DNA from: Stenotrophomonas maltophilia
Lineage (GTDB): Bacteria; Pseudomonadota; Gammaproteobacteria; Xanthomonadales; Xanthomonadaceae
Direction of reading: 5' to 3'
DNA length: 64,000 nt
Assembly (NCBI RefSeq): GCF_002138415.1
Contig: NZ_CP015612.1
Location: 1,342,001 to 1,406,000, forward strand
The notes beneath the pieces are model-generated. The model saw only the letters and a list, made by a program, of their open reading frames with translations, was not told where the DNA came from and made no database searches. The position numbers and the translations under genes are program-made. Shown here one piece after another: positions 16,391 through 24,735 of the stretch (position 1 is the first letter of the stretch; each line of letters begins with the position of its first letter).

Positions 16391-16753
16391 ATGAAGACCT
16401 CGACCCGATTGCTTGTGCTGAGCACCCTGCTGGCGGCTTCGTCGGTGGCCGGAGCGCAGACCTATGGGCCGCGCGATGAGGGACGCAAGTTCAACGACGG
16501 CAGCCGCGTGGTCTGCAAGAACGTGGAAGTGCAGCGCAACTCGCGCGATCCGAACCGCATCACGGGTACCGCTACCGGCGCAGTGATCGGTGGCCTGCTC
16601 GGCAACCAGGTCGGCGGCGGCAACGGCAAGAAGCTCGCTACCGTGGCCGGTGCTGTTGCCGGTGGTGCGGCCGGTCGCCAGATCCAGGGTAACAGCCAGC
16701 AGAAGAACGGCGACCGCGTAGTCGAGCGCCGTTGCGAACGCGTCTATCGCTGA
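16391..16753 (+). CDS. Glycine-zipper 2TM (SlyB/Rick_17kDa-like) periplasmic protein
   Basis: This encodes 120 residues. ATG 16391 is preferred over 16385 because AGGAG is 7 bases away from the former and abuts the latter. A signal peptide (to about VAGA-QT) is followed by a mature domain with a glycine-zipper segment (GTATGAVIGGLLGNQVGGG ... VAGAVAGGAAGRQIQG) and one cysteine near each end (VVCKNVE, RRCERVY). Family members sit in the envelope and support outer-membrane integrity. There is no lipobox, so it is probably soluble or membrane-inserted through the zipper. It is monocistronic and followed by a terminator. Confidence 0.8.
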   Translation: MKTSTRLLVLSTLLAASSVAGAQTYGPRDEGRKFNDGSRVVCKNVEVQRNSRDPNRITGTATGAVIGGLLGNQVGGGNGKKLATVAGAVAGGAAGRQIQGNSQQKNGDRVVERRCERVYR

Positions 16754-16799
16754 TCGATCGCTGCCAGACCCCGCTTCCCCTTCCACACCGCAGTACCCG

Positions 16800-16822
16800 A
16801 ACGCCGGCCTCGCGCCGGCGTT
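16800..16822 (+). terminator. Terminator hairpin after the glycine-zipper gene
   Basis: Perfect 9-bp arms AACGCCGGC (16800-16808) and GCCGGCGTT (16814-16822) flank a 5-base loop, followed by CTTCGTT. Confidence 0.65.
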
Positions 16823-16834
16823 CTTCGTTGCAGG

Positions 16835-16909
16835 AAAAGGGGACGGAGGGGATTAAGTCGCAATCCCCCCAACCGGCCGCTTACGACTTAATCCCCTCCG
16901 TCCCCTTTT
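16835..16909. repeat. Inverted-repeat element with 26-bp perfect arms, copy 1
   Basis: The arm at 16835-16860 (begins AAAAGGGGACGGAGGGGATT) is perfectly inverted at 16884-16909 with a 23-base centre. An identical pair of arms occurs at 58881-58980. It lies between convergent genes, and its right arm encodes the last residues of the permease at 16881-18008. It resembles the REP/MITE-like elements of Xanthomonadaceae and would also form a strong bidirectional terminator. Confidence 0.85.
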
Positions 16910-18008
16910 TTGCGAGGAGGCGCCAGGTGGCGAGACTGCCGTAGAGCAGCAGCAGGATGGTGAGGGTGATCAGTTCGTGGCTGACTTCGGCCAGGCGGGC
17001 GTCCATCTGGTTCAGGCGCACCATCAGGTTGATGCCCGAGGTGGTGGGGAGCAGCTGCGCCAGCCAGACCAGCGGTTGTGGCGTCATCACTGCCGGCCAC
17101 GACAGGTTGGCCAGGAAGAACAGCGGGATCGAGGTGGCGATGATGTACTGGAAGGCGCGTTCGCGGGTGCGGAAAAAGCTGCCGACGAACAGGCCGAAGG
17201 CCACGGTGGCGGCGATGAACAAGGTGCCGCCCAGCAGCTGGCCCATCGGATTGCCGCCGCGCGGATAGTCCTGCACCCAGGCGGTGAATCCGGCGTAATA
17301 GAACAGGCCGAACAGGCCGATCAGGGCGAAGCCCAACGCCATGCCGGCCAGGGTCGGGAGGTCGAAGTGCAGGCGCCGGCCAAGTGCGAGACGACGGCCA
17401 CCGAGCAGGACGCCGATACCCATCAGCAGCGTCTGGTGCACGATCAGCTCGGCCACGCCGGGCACGATGGCGCTGCCATAGCCTTCCTGGGTGTTGTACA
17501 GCGGGCGCTGCACCAGAGTGACCGGTGGTGCCTGCGGCGCGCCCATGAAGGCGGCCTGGCCGACCACCGCCTCACGCCCGAATGCGCCCAGTGCATCGGC
17601 CACGCTGCCCAGCACCCAGCTGGCACGGCCCAGGTAGGCGCCGTTGCCTAGCAGCACCAGCTTGGCCGGGTGGCCGCGCAGGATGTCGCGCTCCAGGTTG
17701 GCCGGGATCAGCACGATGCCTTCGGCGTGGCCGGCTTCCAGCTGCCGGCGGGCACTGTCGATGTCCGCCGGTTGCCCGACCACGCGCGCAACACGGAGTG
17801 CATCGAGCTTGCGCAGCAGCTCGCGGCTGGTCGCGCTGTGGTCTTCATCCACCACCAGCACCGGCAGGTTGCCGGCCACTTGGTGACGGTACGCGGCCGG
17901 GTAGAAGAACGAGTACAGGATCACCGCGCCGACCATCACCACGATCGCGTAGCGGTCGCACAGCACGGCCATCAGGGTCTGCCGCAGGCTGCGCCAGAGT
18001 GCGCTCAT
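16881..18008 (-). CDS. ABC-2 type transporter permease (YhhJ/YbhR-like), second permease
   Basis: This encodes 375 residues. TM1 is at about 18-38, followed by a large periplasmic domain (LPVLVVDEDHSATSRELLRK ... VLIPANLERDILRG) and five C-terminal TM helices, the ABC2_membrane_3 layout. ATG 18008 overlaps the TGA of the upstream permease by 4 bases. The C-terminus reads [12 protein letters not shown], and its last nine residues come from the inverted-repeat arm, with the stop just beyond it, so the native end has been replaced or extended. No ATP-binding subunit is encoded in this operon. With TolC, HlyD and a second permease it should form an envelope-spanning exporter. Confidence 0.85.
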   Translation of the reverse strand: MSALWRSLRQTLMAVLCDRYAIVVMVGAVILYSFFYPAAYRHQVAGNLPVLVVDEDHSATSRELLRKLDALRVARVVGQPADIDSARRQLEAGHAEGIVLIPANLERDILRGHPAKLVLLGNGAYLGRASWVLGSVADALGAFGREAVVGQAAFMGAPQAPPVTLVQRPLYNTQEGYGSAIVPGVAELIVHQTLLMGIGVLLGGRRLALGRRLHFDLPTLAGMALGFALIGLFGLFYYAGFTAWVQDYPRGGNPMGQLLGGTLFIAATVAFGLFVGSFFRTRERAFQYIIATSIPLFFLANLSWPAVMTPQPLVWLAQLLPTTSGINLMVRLNQMDARLAEVSHELITLTILLLLYGSLATWRLLAKKGTEGIKS

Positions 18009-19192
18009 GCGTCGGCTCCTGCCGGTTGTGCGGCTTCGGGCGTGCGCGCGAAGGCAATCAGGCGCAGGCCGCCGATACCACCGGCGACCACCGACATCAG
18101 CAGCAATGTCGCCAGCGGCCACACCGAAACCAGCAGCGGCGAACCGATGTACTGCTGCTGGGTCTGCAGCTTGATGTAGGCGCTGAGCGGCAGCAGCTGG
18201 TGCCAGACGCGGGTGAACAGGGGGCCGTCCAGCACCGGGAAGGTGGCGCTGGAGAACGCCAATGCGGTGCCGATGCTGAGGCCGACCGCGGACAGTGCGG
18301 TGCCCATGTCGCGGGTGACGCCGACGAAGAACAACGCATAGGCGGCGGTGGCCAGATAGAACAGGGGCTGTGCGAACAGCAGCAGGAGCACGCTGCCCGC
18401 CACGCCATCGCCGCGCAGCCAGGCCAGGTAGCCGATGCCGAGTGCGCCATACACCGAGAACAGCAGGATGTACGGTGCGACCTTGCCGGCAATCGCCGAC
18501 CACGGCGTGCGGCCCAGCCAGGCGGGCAGGGTACCGTCGCGGATCTCGCGGCCGAGGCTGCCGGCCACCGCGAGCGCCAGCACCAGCGACAGCACCGCCG
18601 GGAAGATCAGCGGCAGCAGGAACAATTCGTAGCTGCGTGCCGGGTTGTACAGGATGTCCGACTGCACCGCGATCGGCGCCGCGCGCAGCTTGGCCGGGCC
18701 GACCTGCAGGCCGATGCGCTCGCGCAGCAGGCGCGCGTTCCAGGCCGAGACCGCGTCGCCGATGTCGCGCGCCGCGGACTGGCCGGTGGTCATGTAGGTG
18801 GCGTTGTAATAGGCGAACACCGTGCCCTGGCGCCCGCGCAGCGCCTGTCGGGTAACGTCGCGCGGCACCAGCACGATGGCGAACACGTCCAGGCTGCGCA
18901 GCTGCGAACGTGCGTCTTCCAGGTCCACCGGCTGGCTGGCGACGCGCACGCCGGGGCTGGCGTCGAGCATGCGAAGCAGCAGGCGGCTGTCACTGCTGTG
19001 GTCGAGGTCGACCACGGCGATCGGGATGTCGCGCATCACCGAGGGCGTGAACATCCAGGCCATCACCACCAGCATCAGCAGCGGCAGCAGGGTGACCAGC
19101 AGCAGATCGGCGCGGTTGCCGCACAGCGACCACAGTTCGCGCCGCCAGCTGGCGGCGAAGCCGCCGTGGTCGGGGCTCAGTGCTGGGGCCAT
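18005..19192 (-). CDS. ABC-2 type transporter permease, first permease
   Basis: This encodes 395 residues. Start 19192 lies 15 bases inside the HlyD gene, and the stop overlaps the next permease (ATGA). TM1 (LLLVTLLPLLMLVVMAWMF) is at about 29-47, followed by a periplasmic domain with IAVVDLDHSSDSRLLLRML and VLVPRDVTRQALRG, as in YhhJ/YbhS permeases, then five or six C-terminal TM helices. It is paralogous to the downstream permease, and the two probably form a heterodimer. The substrate is unknown; drug, dye or lipid export is typical for such tripartite operons. Confidence 0.87.
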   Translation of the reverse strand: MAPALSPDHGGFAASWRRELWSLCGNRADLLLVTLLPLLMLVVMAWMFTPSVMRDIPIAVVDLDHSSDSRLLLRMLDASPGVRVASQPVDLEDARSQLRSLDVFAIVLVPRDVTRQALRGRQGTVFAYYNATYMTTGQSAARDIGDAVSAWNARLLRERIGLQVGPAKLRAAPIAVQSDILYNPARSYELFLLPLIFPAVLSLVLALAVAGSLGREIRDGTLPAWLGRTPWSAIAGKVAPYILLFSVYGALGIGYLAWLRGDGVAGSVLLLLFAQPLFYLATAAYALFFVGVTRDMGTALSAVGLSIGTALAFSSATFPVLDGPLFTRVWHQLLPLSAYIKLQTQQQYIGSPLLVSVWPLATLLLMSVVAGGIGGLRLIAFARTPEAAQPAGADA

Positions 19193-20190
19193 GCGAACAG
19201 CACGCTCATGCCGGGGCGGAAGCCCTCGATGCGGCGTACCGGGCGCACCCGCACCTCGAAGCTGCGGACGTCGTAGCCGGACGACTGGCGGGTGGTACGC
19301 CAGGTTGCATAGTCGCCGGCCGGGTTGATGAAGTAGACCTCGAATTCGCCGTCGAGTCCGAGTGCCGGCACGCTGCCCTGCAGTTTGCTGCCGACCTTCA
19401 GGCCCTGCATCTGCGATTCGCGCAGGTTCATCGCCACCCACATGCGGTCGATGTCGACCAGCGTGAACACCGGGTAGCCGGCCGGCACCAGTTCGCCCGG
19501 GTCGGCCATACGCTTGTTGATCTCGCCGGCCACTGGCGCGCGCCCTTCCACTTCGACACGCGCGGCGTTGACTTCGGCCACTGCGCCCTGCGCCTGCTGC
19601 ACCTGCCCCTGCGCGGCACGCTTGTCCTGCTCGCGTGCGCCGGCCAACGCCATGTCGTACTGCGCGCGGGCAGCACGTGCCAGTTCGCGCGAACTGGTGG
19701 CCTGGGCATGCGCTTCATCGCGCTTCTGCCGGGTCATCACCCCTTCGTTGAACAGGTTCTGCACGCGCTGGTAGGTGGCTTCGGCCAGCGTCGCACCGGC
19801 TTCGGCCCGCTTCCAGTTCGCTTCAGCGGCGCGGATGTCTTCGCTGCGCGCGCCTTCGTCGGCCTTGTCGGCCACTGCCTGTGCGGCGGCCAATGCACCG
19901 TGCGCCTGCTGTTCCTTGGCGGCCACTTCCGGGCTGTCGAGCAGGAACAGCACCTGCCCGGGCTGCACGCGGTCACCCTCGCGCACCTTCAGCTCGGCCA
20001 CGCGCGCGGTGATCTTGGCGGCCACGTTGATGGTGTCCGCATCGGCCATGCCCTGGATCTGGTCGGCGGGGCCGCGCCAGGCCAGCCACAGGCCCAGCAC
20101 CACCACGACCAGCAGCACCACTATCAGGATCGGTCCCAACCGGCGCTTGCCCGGGGGCGTCGTCGCATTGTCGTGCAGCACATCACTCAT
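19177..20190 (-). CDS. HlyD/EmrA-type membrane fusion protein
   Basis: This encodes 337 residues. A single N-terminal TM helix (ILIVVLLVVVVLGLWLAW, about 21-38) anchors it. A biotinyl-lipoyl half-motif (VAELKVREGDRVQPGQVLFLLD) is followed by a long coiled-coil hairpin rich in alanine and glutamine (about 90-200), the second lipoyl half (RAPVAGEINKRMADPGELVPAG) and a beta-barrel domain. It links the inner-membrane permeases to TolC. Its ATG overlaps the TolC gene end by 8 bases and carries GAGG 9 bases ahead, so the operon is tightly coupled. Confidence 0.9.
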   Translation of the reverse strand: MSDVLHDNATTPPGKRRLGPILIVVLLVVVVLGLWLAWRGPADQIQGMADADTINVAAKITARVAELKVREGDRVQPGQVLFLLDSPEVAAKEQQAHGALAAAQAVADKADEGARSEDIRAAEANWKRAEAGATLAEATYQRVQNLFNEGVMTRQKRDEAHAQATSSRELARAARAQYDMALAGAREQDKRAAQGQVQQAQGAVAEVNAARVEVEGRAPVAGEINKRMADPGELVPAGYPVFTLVDIDRMWVAMNLRESQMQGLKVGSKLQGSVPALGLDGEFEVYFINPAGDYATWRTTRQSSGYDVRSFEVRVRPVRRIEGFRPGMSVLFAWPQH

Positions 20191-21583
20191 GGTCGATCAC
20201 CTCGTCCGCACGCCGCCGGAACTCTTCGAAACGGTCCATCTGTCCACTGACCTCCAGCAACTGTGCCAGCGCAATATCGTATTGGTAGGCGGCCTGTGCG
20301 CGCTCGACACGGGCGCCGCCCAGGCCGAGCCGCGCGTCGATCACATCCAGCGAAGTCGCCTGGCCTTCGCGGAACGCCAGCTCCTGCAGGCGCAGGTTTT
20401 CCTGTGCCTGGGCGGTGCTGCTGTCGAGCAGCACGTACTGCTGGCGCGCGGTTTCCAGCTCGTTCCAGGCCTTGCGCACGCCCAGCGCGACCTGGTTCTC
20501 GGCCTCGCGCAGGCCCGCTTCGGCCTGGTCCTGCTGCGCACGCGCGGCGCTGATCTGCGCCGGTCGCGAGTTCGGCGACAGGAAGGTGTACTTCAGGCCG
20601 ATGCCGAACGCCCAGTCCGGATCGGTCAGCATCTCGTCGCGGCGGCGGAAGTCGTACTGGCCGAAGGCGAAGATCTGTGGCTTCAGCTTGGCCTGCTGCA
20701 CGCGCACGCCCTGTTCGGCCTGCGCCACCATCGCCCGCAGGCGTGCGATCTGCGGCTGGCGTGCCTGCGCGGTGCGCTCGAAACTGGCCACCGGTTCCAG
20801 TGGTACGCGCTGCACGAACAGCGGCGATACCGGCTGTACCTCGCCACCACTGCGCAGCAGCGTGGCCAGCGCGGCCTTCAGCGTGGCCAGGTCGTTCACC
20901 GTCTTCTGGTATTCGCGCTCGGCCTTGTCACGGGCCACGGTGGCCTGCAGGCGCTGCGCGCGGGTGGCGAAGCCCTCGCGTTCCAGCTTCTCGGCGTCGG
21001 ACAGGTGGCGGTTGAGGCCATCGCGTACGTCGCGGCGCACATTCACTGCCTGCTCGGCCAGGCGCTGGCCGAAATAGGCCTGGGCCAGCTGCACGGTCAG
21101 CGATTGGCGTTGTGCTTCGCGCTCGGCGCTGGCCTGTTCGTGCGCCGCGCTGGCCGCACGTTGCGCGGCCGGAATCACGCCGCCGGTGTACAGCGGCAGC
21201 ACCGCGGTCACCACCGGACGCGTGCGCCAGTCGCGTTCAGTGAACGACAGCGGCGAGTCGATGCCAAAGGCCTCGGCCACCGGCGCCAGCGAACCCAGTG
21301 GCAGGGTGAGGGTCTTCTGGAACTGCAGGCGGCGTACTTCGCCGGTGATCTCGGGCAGGCGCAGCAGGCGCGTGGCGTTTTGCAGGTCCTGCTTGTTGCG
21401 TACGGCGGCATCGGAGGCGGCCAGTGCGTCGGAGACCTGCTCCAGCCGCTGCCGTGCCTGTTCCCAGTCCAATGCGGGTGCATCGGTGAGGGTCTGCGCC
21501 GCTGCAGCCAGTGGCAGGCAGGCTGCCAGTGCCAGTGCGGCCTTCGCGCAGTGCATCCTTGTACGTCGGCCGATCACGCCCAT
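20183..21583 (-). CDS. TolC-family outer-membrane efflux protein
   Basis: This encodes 466 residues; an alternative start is at 21556. A signal peptide ends near AAAAQTL. The duplicated helical OEP pattern is present (ALDWEQARQRLEQVSDALAA; then AEAGLREAENQVALGVRKAWNELETARQQY). It is first of the four-gene export operon with HlyD and two ABC-2 permeases and forms the outer-membrane channel. The divergent or adjacent LysR gene (21662-22555) is on the same strand but paired with argO, so it is probably not this operon's regulator. Confidence 0.9.
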   Translation of the reverse strand: MGVIGRRTRMHCAKAALALAACLPLAAAAQTLTDAPALDWEQARQRLEQVSDALAASDAAVRNKQDLQNATRLLRLPEITGEVRRLQFQKTLTLPLGSLAPVAEAFGIDSPLSFTERDWRTRPVVTAVLPLYTGGVIPAAQRAASAAHEQASAEREAQRQSLTVQLAQAYFGQRLAEQAVNVRRDVRDGLNRHLSDAEKLEREGFATRAQRLQATVARDKAEREYQKTVNDLATLKAALATLLRSGGEVQPVSPLFVQRVPLEPVASFERTAQARQPQIARLRAMVAQAEQGVRVQQAKLKPQIFAFGQYDFRRRDEMLTDPDWAFGIGLKYTFLSPNSRPAQISAARAQQDQAEAGLREAENQVALGVRKAWNELETARQQYVLLDSSTAQAQENLRLQELAFREGQATSLDVIDARLGLGGARVERAQAAYQYDIALAQLLEVSGQMDRFEEFRRRADEVIDHE

Positions 21584-21661
21584 GCCGTCCCAATGGTGAA
21601 GAAGTGCGCAAACGGTAGTGCGCGCGGCGTGAAGCCCGGGTCTGCGGTCATCGGTTTGTCC

Positions 21662-22555
21662 TCAACGAAGAGTGCCGCTGGCCGCAGTGCGCAGCGCCTG
21701 GGTGATGTGCTGCAGTGTGCTTGAGCGCACGGCGGCATGCTGCCAGTACAGCGGCACATCGAGCCAGCGGCGGGGTTCCAGTACCACCACACGGCCGGCG
21801 CGCACGGCGGGCGCGACCAGGGTTTCCGGGGCCATGCCCCAGCCGAGTCCGCACGCGGCGGCTTCGACGAAACCGGTGGAGGAGGGCAGGTAGTGTAGCG
21901 GCGGCTGCAGCCGCGCGCGGGTCAGGCGCCGCACGAAGCGCCACTGCAGTTCATCCTTGCGGTTGAACACCAGCATCGGTGCGCGCGCCAGGGCCGTGGC
22001 CTGCATGCCATCGCTGAAATACTGGCGGGCGAAGCCGGGCGAGGCGATGGCGTGGTAGCGCATCGCGCCGAGCGGGTGCACATTGCAACCCTTCACTGGC
22101 TGGCTTTCGGCAGTGACCGCGCCGAGCACGCTGCCGTCGCGCAGCAGCTGCAGGGTGTGGTCCTGATCGTCCATGCGCAGGTCGAACAGGTAACCGTGGC
22201 GCTGGTGCAGGTCGGCGATGGCCGGCACGAACCAGGTATCGAGCGAGTCGTCGTTGACCGCCAGCGGGATCGGCGTGCGCGCAGCGTCGCTGCCACGCTC
22301 GGGCAGCAGCTCGGCCAATGCCTCGGCCTCCAGCGCCTGCATCGGCCGGACCCGGCGCAGCAGCGCTTCGCCTGCGGCGGTGGGGCGGCACGGTGCCTGA
22401 CGTACCACCAGTACCTGGCCGAGTCTGTCCTCCAGCGCCTTGATCCGTTGCGACAGGGCCGACGGGCTGATCGACAGGCGGCGTGCCGCGGCCTCGAAGC
22501 TGCCTTCTTCCAGCACCGCAGCAAACGCGGCCAGTTGCGGATGTACCAGATCCAT
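21662..22555 (-). CDS. argP: LysR-type regulator of arginine/lysine export (ArgP/LysG-like)
   Basis: This encodes 297 residues. The N-terminal winged helix (FAAVLEEGSFEAAARRLSISPSALSQRIKALED) is close to ArgP/IciA/LysG, and the effector-binding domain has the family's WFVPAI and LDVPLYWQ segments. It is divergent from a LysE/ArgO exporter, the classical pair in which the regulator activates the exporter when intracellular lysine or arginine rises. A candidate dyad lies between the two genes. Length is normal for the family. Confidence 0.88.
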   Translation of the reverse strand: MDLVHPQLAAFAAVLEEGSFEAAARRLSISPSALSQRIKALEDRLGQVLVVRQAPCRPTAAGEALLRRVRPMQALEAEALAELLPERGSDAARTPIPLAVNDDSLDTWFVPAIADLHQRHGYLFDLRMDDQDHTLQLLRDGSVLGAVTAESQPVKGCNVHPLGAMRYHAIASPGFARQYFSDGMQATALARAPMLVFNRKDELQWRFVRRLTRARLQPPLHYLPSSTGFVEAAACGLGWGMAPETLVAPAVRAGRVVVLEPRRWLDVPLYWQHAAVRSSTLQHITQALRTAASGTLR

Positions 22556-22573
22556 GCCGGTGCCTCTTCAGTT

Positions 22574-22587
22574 TTCCTGCACAGGAT
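22574..22587. promoter_or_regulatory. Candidate ArgP operator dyad
   Basis: TTCCTG-CA-CAGGAT lies in the argP-argO intergenic region, 18 bases from the argP start. Perfect 5-bp arms (TCCTG/CAGGA) fit a LysR-type T-N11-A site. This is by pattern only. Confidence 0.4.
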
Positions 22588-22661
22588 AAAGAAAAATCAG
22601 ATTGTCTAAACAGGGTCGGCGGCTGCACCCTGCGCGTCCCCTCGCTGCCTGGCCTGTCCTG

Positions 22662-23276
22662 ATGTGGATCGCCGCTACCGCCGCCGGCCTGTTCGCAGGT
22701 GCCGGCCTGATCATCGCCATCGGTGCGCAGAACGCGTTCGTGCTGCGCCAGGGACTGCAGCAGCGCCATGTGGGGAGGGTAGTGCTGGCCTGCGCCGGCG
22801 CGGACATCGCGCTGATCCTGGCCGGCGTCGGTGGCATGGGCGCGCTGGTGCTGCAGTGGCCGCTGCTGCTGCAGGTGCTGCGCTTCGGTGGCGCGGCCTT
22901 CCTGCTCTGGTATGGCCTGCAGGCGGGGCTGCGCGCATGGCGCGGTGGCAGTGCGCTGGCCGCTGCCGAGGCGCAGGGCGGCAGCGGACGGCAGGTACTG
23001 CTGACCTGCCTGGCCTTCACCCTGCTCAACCCGCATGTCTATCTGGATACCGTGGTGCTGCTGGGCAGCCTGTCCACGCGCTACCCCGGTGACCTGCGCT
23101 GGGCGTTCGCCGCCGGTGCCTGCGCCGCTAGCGTGGCCTGGTTCTGCACGCTGGGCTATGGCGCGCGCCTGTTGCAGCCGGTGTTCCGCAGGCCGGGTGC
23201 CTGGCGTGTGCTGGACGCAGGCGTGGCGGTCTTCATGTTCTGCCTCGCCACGCTGCTGCTGTTGCGCCCGCTCTAG
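22662..23276 (+). CDS. argO: LysE/ArgO-type amino-acid exporter
   Basis: This encodes 204 residues with start 22662. Six TM helices are evident, with the hallmark IGAQNAFVLRQG at about 21-32, a G-x-G-x-x-A-D turn (CAGADIALI) and FTLLNPHVYLDTVVLLG near 125-141, matching LysE/ArgO. It expels excess arginine or lysine to avoid toxicity. It is divergent from argP. Its TAG overlaps the stop of map, which is convergent, in a shared CTAG. The ribosome-binding site before 22662 is weak, and a start at 22602 is possible. Confidence 0.85.
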   Translation: MWIAATAAGLFAGAGLIIAIGAQNAFVLRQGLQQRHVGRVVLACAGADIALILAGVGGMGALVLQWPLLLQVLRFGGAAFLLWYGLQAGLRAWRGGSALAAAEAQGGSGRQVLLTCLAFTLLNPHVYLDTVVLLGSLSTRYPGDLRWAFAAGACAASVAWFCTLGYGARLLQPVFRRPGAWRVLDAGVAVFMFCLATLLLLRPL

Positions 23277-24061
23277 GCCGCATCCACCGCACACAACGGC
23301 GATTCGCCGGGGCGCAGGGTCAGCACGCGCACGCCACTGGCGGTGACCGCCACGGTGTGCTCGAACTGCGCCGACAGCTTGCCGTCGCGGGTGTAGACCG
23401 GCCATTCGTCCGGCTGCTGGCGGATGGCTGGCTTGCCCTGGTTGAGCATCGGCTCGATGGTGAACACCATGCCTTCCTCCAGCACCATGCCGGTGTTGGG
23501 ATGGCCGTAGTGGAGGATCTGCGGTTCCTCGTGCATCTCCTGGCCGATGCCGTGGCCGCAGTACTCCTTCACCACGCTGTAGCCGTGGCCGCGCGCATGA
23601 CGGGCGATGGCATGGCCGATGTCACCCAGGTGCGCGCCGGGGCGGACCGCAGCGATGCCTTTCCACATCGCCTGGTAGGCGGTCTGCACCAGCCTGCGCG
23701 CGGCGTAGTCGACCTCGCCCACCAGGTAGGTGGTGCTGGAGTCGGCGATGTAGCCGTTCTTCTCCAGGGTGATGTCGAGGTTGACGATCTGGCCGTCGCG
23801 CAGCACGTCGGTGGTGCTGGGTACGCCGTGGCAGATCACGTTGTCGATCGAGGTATTGAGCACGTACGGGAAGCCGTACTGGCCCTTGCTGGCAGGCCTC
23901 GCCTGCAGTTCATCGACGATCATGCGTTCGACGAAATCGTTGATCTCCATGGTGCTGCGGCCCTGCAGCGGCAGCCGGTCGAGCGCGGCGAACACCTGCG
24001 CCAGCAGGCGGCCCGATTCGGCCATCAGCGCGATCTCGTCGGGGCGCTTGATGATCGCCAT
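23273..24061 (-). CDS. map: Type I methionine aminopeptidase
   Basis: This encodes 262 residues and removes the initiator methionine from nascent proteins. The five metal ligands are visible: aspartates in NLDITLE and IADSST, histidine in GHGIG, glutamates in FTIEPM and FEHT. The HGVPS substrate loop (ICHGVPSTTD) carries the family histidine. It lacks the N-terminal zinc-finger extension. It lies 4 bases after a ParD-like gene, a pairing common in Xanthomonadaceae and pseudomonads. This may be a second map copy, since the usual one sits near rpsB outside the window. Confidence 0.93.
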   Translation of the reverse strand: MAIIKRPDEIALMAESGRLLAQVFAALDRLPLQGRSTMEINDFVERMIVDELQARPASKGQYGFPYVLNTSIDNVICHGVPSTTDVLRDGQIVNLDITLEKNGYIADSSTTYLVGEVDYAARRLVQTAYQAMWKGIAAVRPGAHLGDIGHAIARHARGHGYSVVKEYCGHGIGQEMHEEPQILHYGHPNTGMVLEEGMVFTIEPMLNQGKPAIRQQPDEWPVYTRDGKLSAQFEHTVAVTASGVRVLTLRPGESPLCAVDAA

Positions 24062-24065
24062 CGGC

Positions 24066-24278
24066 TCAGACCTGTCCCGGTGCCAGCAGCGGCGGCTGCA
24101 CGCCGGCTGCCCGCAGTTCGCTGGCGACGATGTCTTGGAAGCTCAGCGTGGGGTTCATCTCGCACAGCATGCCGACCCGGATCCAGAAGTTGGCCTGGGC
24201 GTTGATCGAGCGGCTGGAGACGGTGCAGGCACGACGCAGCTGGTCGTGCAGGGTGTCATCGATGTTGACGATGCCCAT
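24066..24278 (-). CDS. ParD-like antitoxin-family protein
   Basis: This encodes 70 residues with start 24278. It reads as a ribbon-helix-helix ParD-like protein: a short strand (GIVNIDDTLHDQLRRA), then SSRSINAQANFWIRVGMLCEMNPTLSFQDIV. No ParE toxin is next to it; instead it is followed by map after 4 bases. It may autoregulate the parD-map transcript. Upstream the DNA shows a palindromic repeat ATACGAAGCGTATATG near 24,300, a candidate operator. Confidence 0.75.
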   Translation of the reverse strand: MGIVNIDDTLHDQLRRACTVSSRSINAQANFWIRVGMLCEMNPTLSFQDIVASELRAAGVQPPLLAPGQV

Positions 24279-24298
24279 GGGCGGTCCTGGAGGAGTGG

Positions 24299-24327
24299 AT
24301 ATACGAAGCGTATATGTTTCGTATATC
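24299..24327. promoter_or_regulatory. Palindromic operator-like repeats upstream of parD-map
   Basis: GATATACGAAGCGTATAT (24299-24316) is followed by TTTCGTATATCC (24316-24327). The motif ATATACGAA appears twice in inverted orientation, 20 bases upstream of the ParD-like start, as expected for RHH autoregulation. Confidence 0.5.
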
Positions 24328-24346
24328 CAGCTCAAGGCCGCCCGGT

Positions 24347-24706
24347 TCAGCTGGCGTCGGTGGCGAAGCGCAGGCGGTTGCCGTCCGGGTCGCGCAGCAG
24401 CATTTCGCGGCTGCCCCATTCGGTGTCGTGCGGTGGCTGTTCGATGGGGACGCCTGCGGCACTGAAGGCGCGGTGCAGGGCGTCGACGTCCTCGACGATG
24501 AAGTACACCGCGCCGCCGACTTCGCAGTCGCCGCTGTGTTCGGTGAGGAAGATCGTCTGGCCGTCACGGGTGAGCTGGGCGAACAGCGGGAAGCCGGGTT
24601 CGAAGCGGTGTTCCCAGTCGACCACGAAGCCCAGCCCCTGCACGTAGAACGGCAGAGTGGTGTCGGCATGGCGCATGCGCAGTTGCGGGATGACGGTCTG
24701 GGGCAT
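24347..24706 (-). CDS. VOC-family (glyoxalase/bleomycin-resistance-like) protein
   Basis: This encodes 119 residues with AGGAG 8 bases before ATG 24706. It contains the paired beta-alpha-beta-beta-beta units of the VOC fold: MRHADTTLPFYVQGLGFVV, FAQLTRDGQTIFL, then VDALHRAFSAAGVPIE and MLLRDPDGNRLRFA. The DPDGN loop is typical. Divalent-metal residues are not fully recognisable, so it may bind rather than convert a substrate. It stands alone between parD-map and the SMAG repeats. Confidence 0.82.
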   Translation of the reverse strand: MPQTVIPQLRMRHADTTLPFYVQGLGFVVDWEHRFEPGFPLFAQLTRDGQTIFLTEHSGDCEVGGAVYFIVEDVDALHRAFSAAGVPIEQPPHDTEWGSREMLLRDPDGNRLRFATDAS

Positions 24707-24735
24707 GGTGGTGGCTCCTGGGGTAGACGTCCAGT

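Noticed and set aside
17582..19276. 564-codon plus-strand frame
   Set aside because: It is antisense to the two permease genes and very rich in arginine, glutamine and histidine, as expected from mirrored GC-rich codons.
24066..24278. ParD-ParE toxin-antitoxin pair
   Set aside because: No ParE-like gene is adjacent; only map follows.
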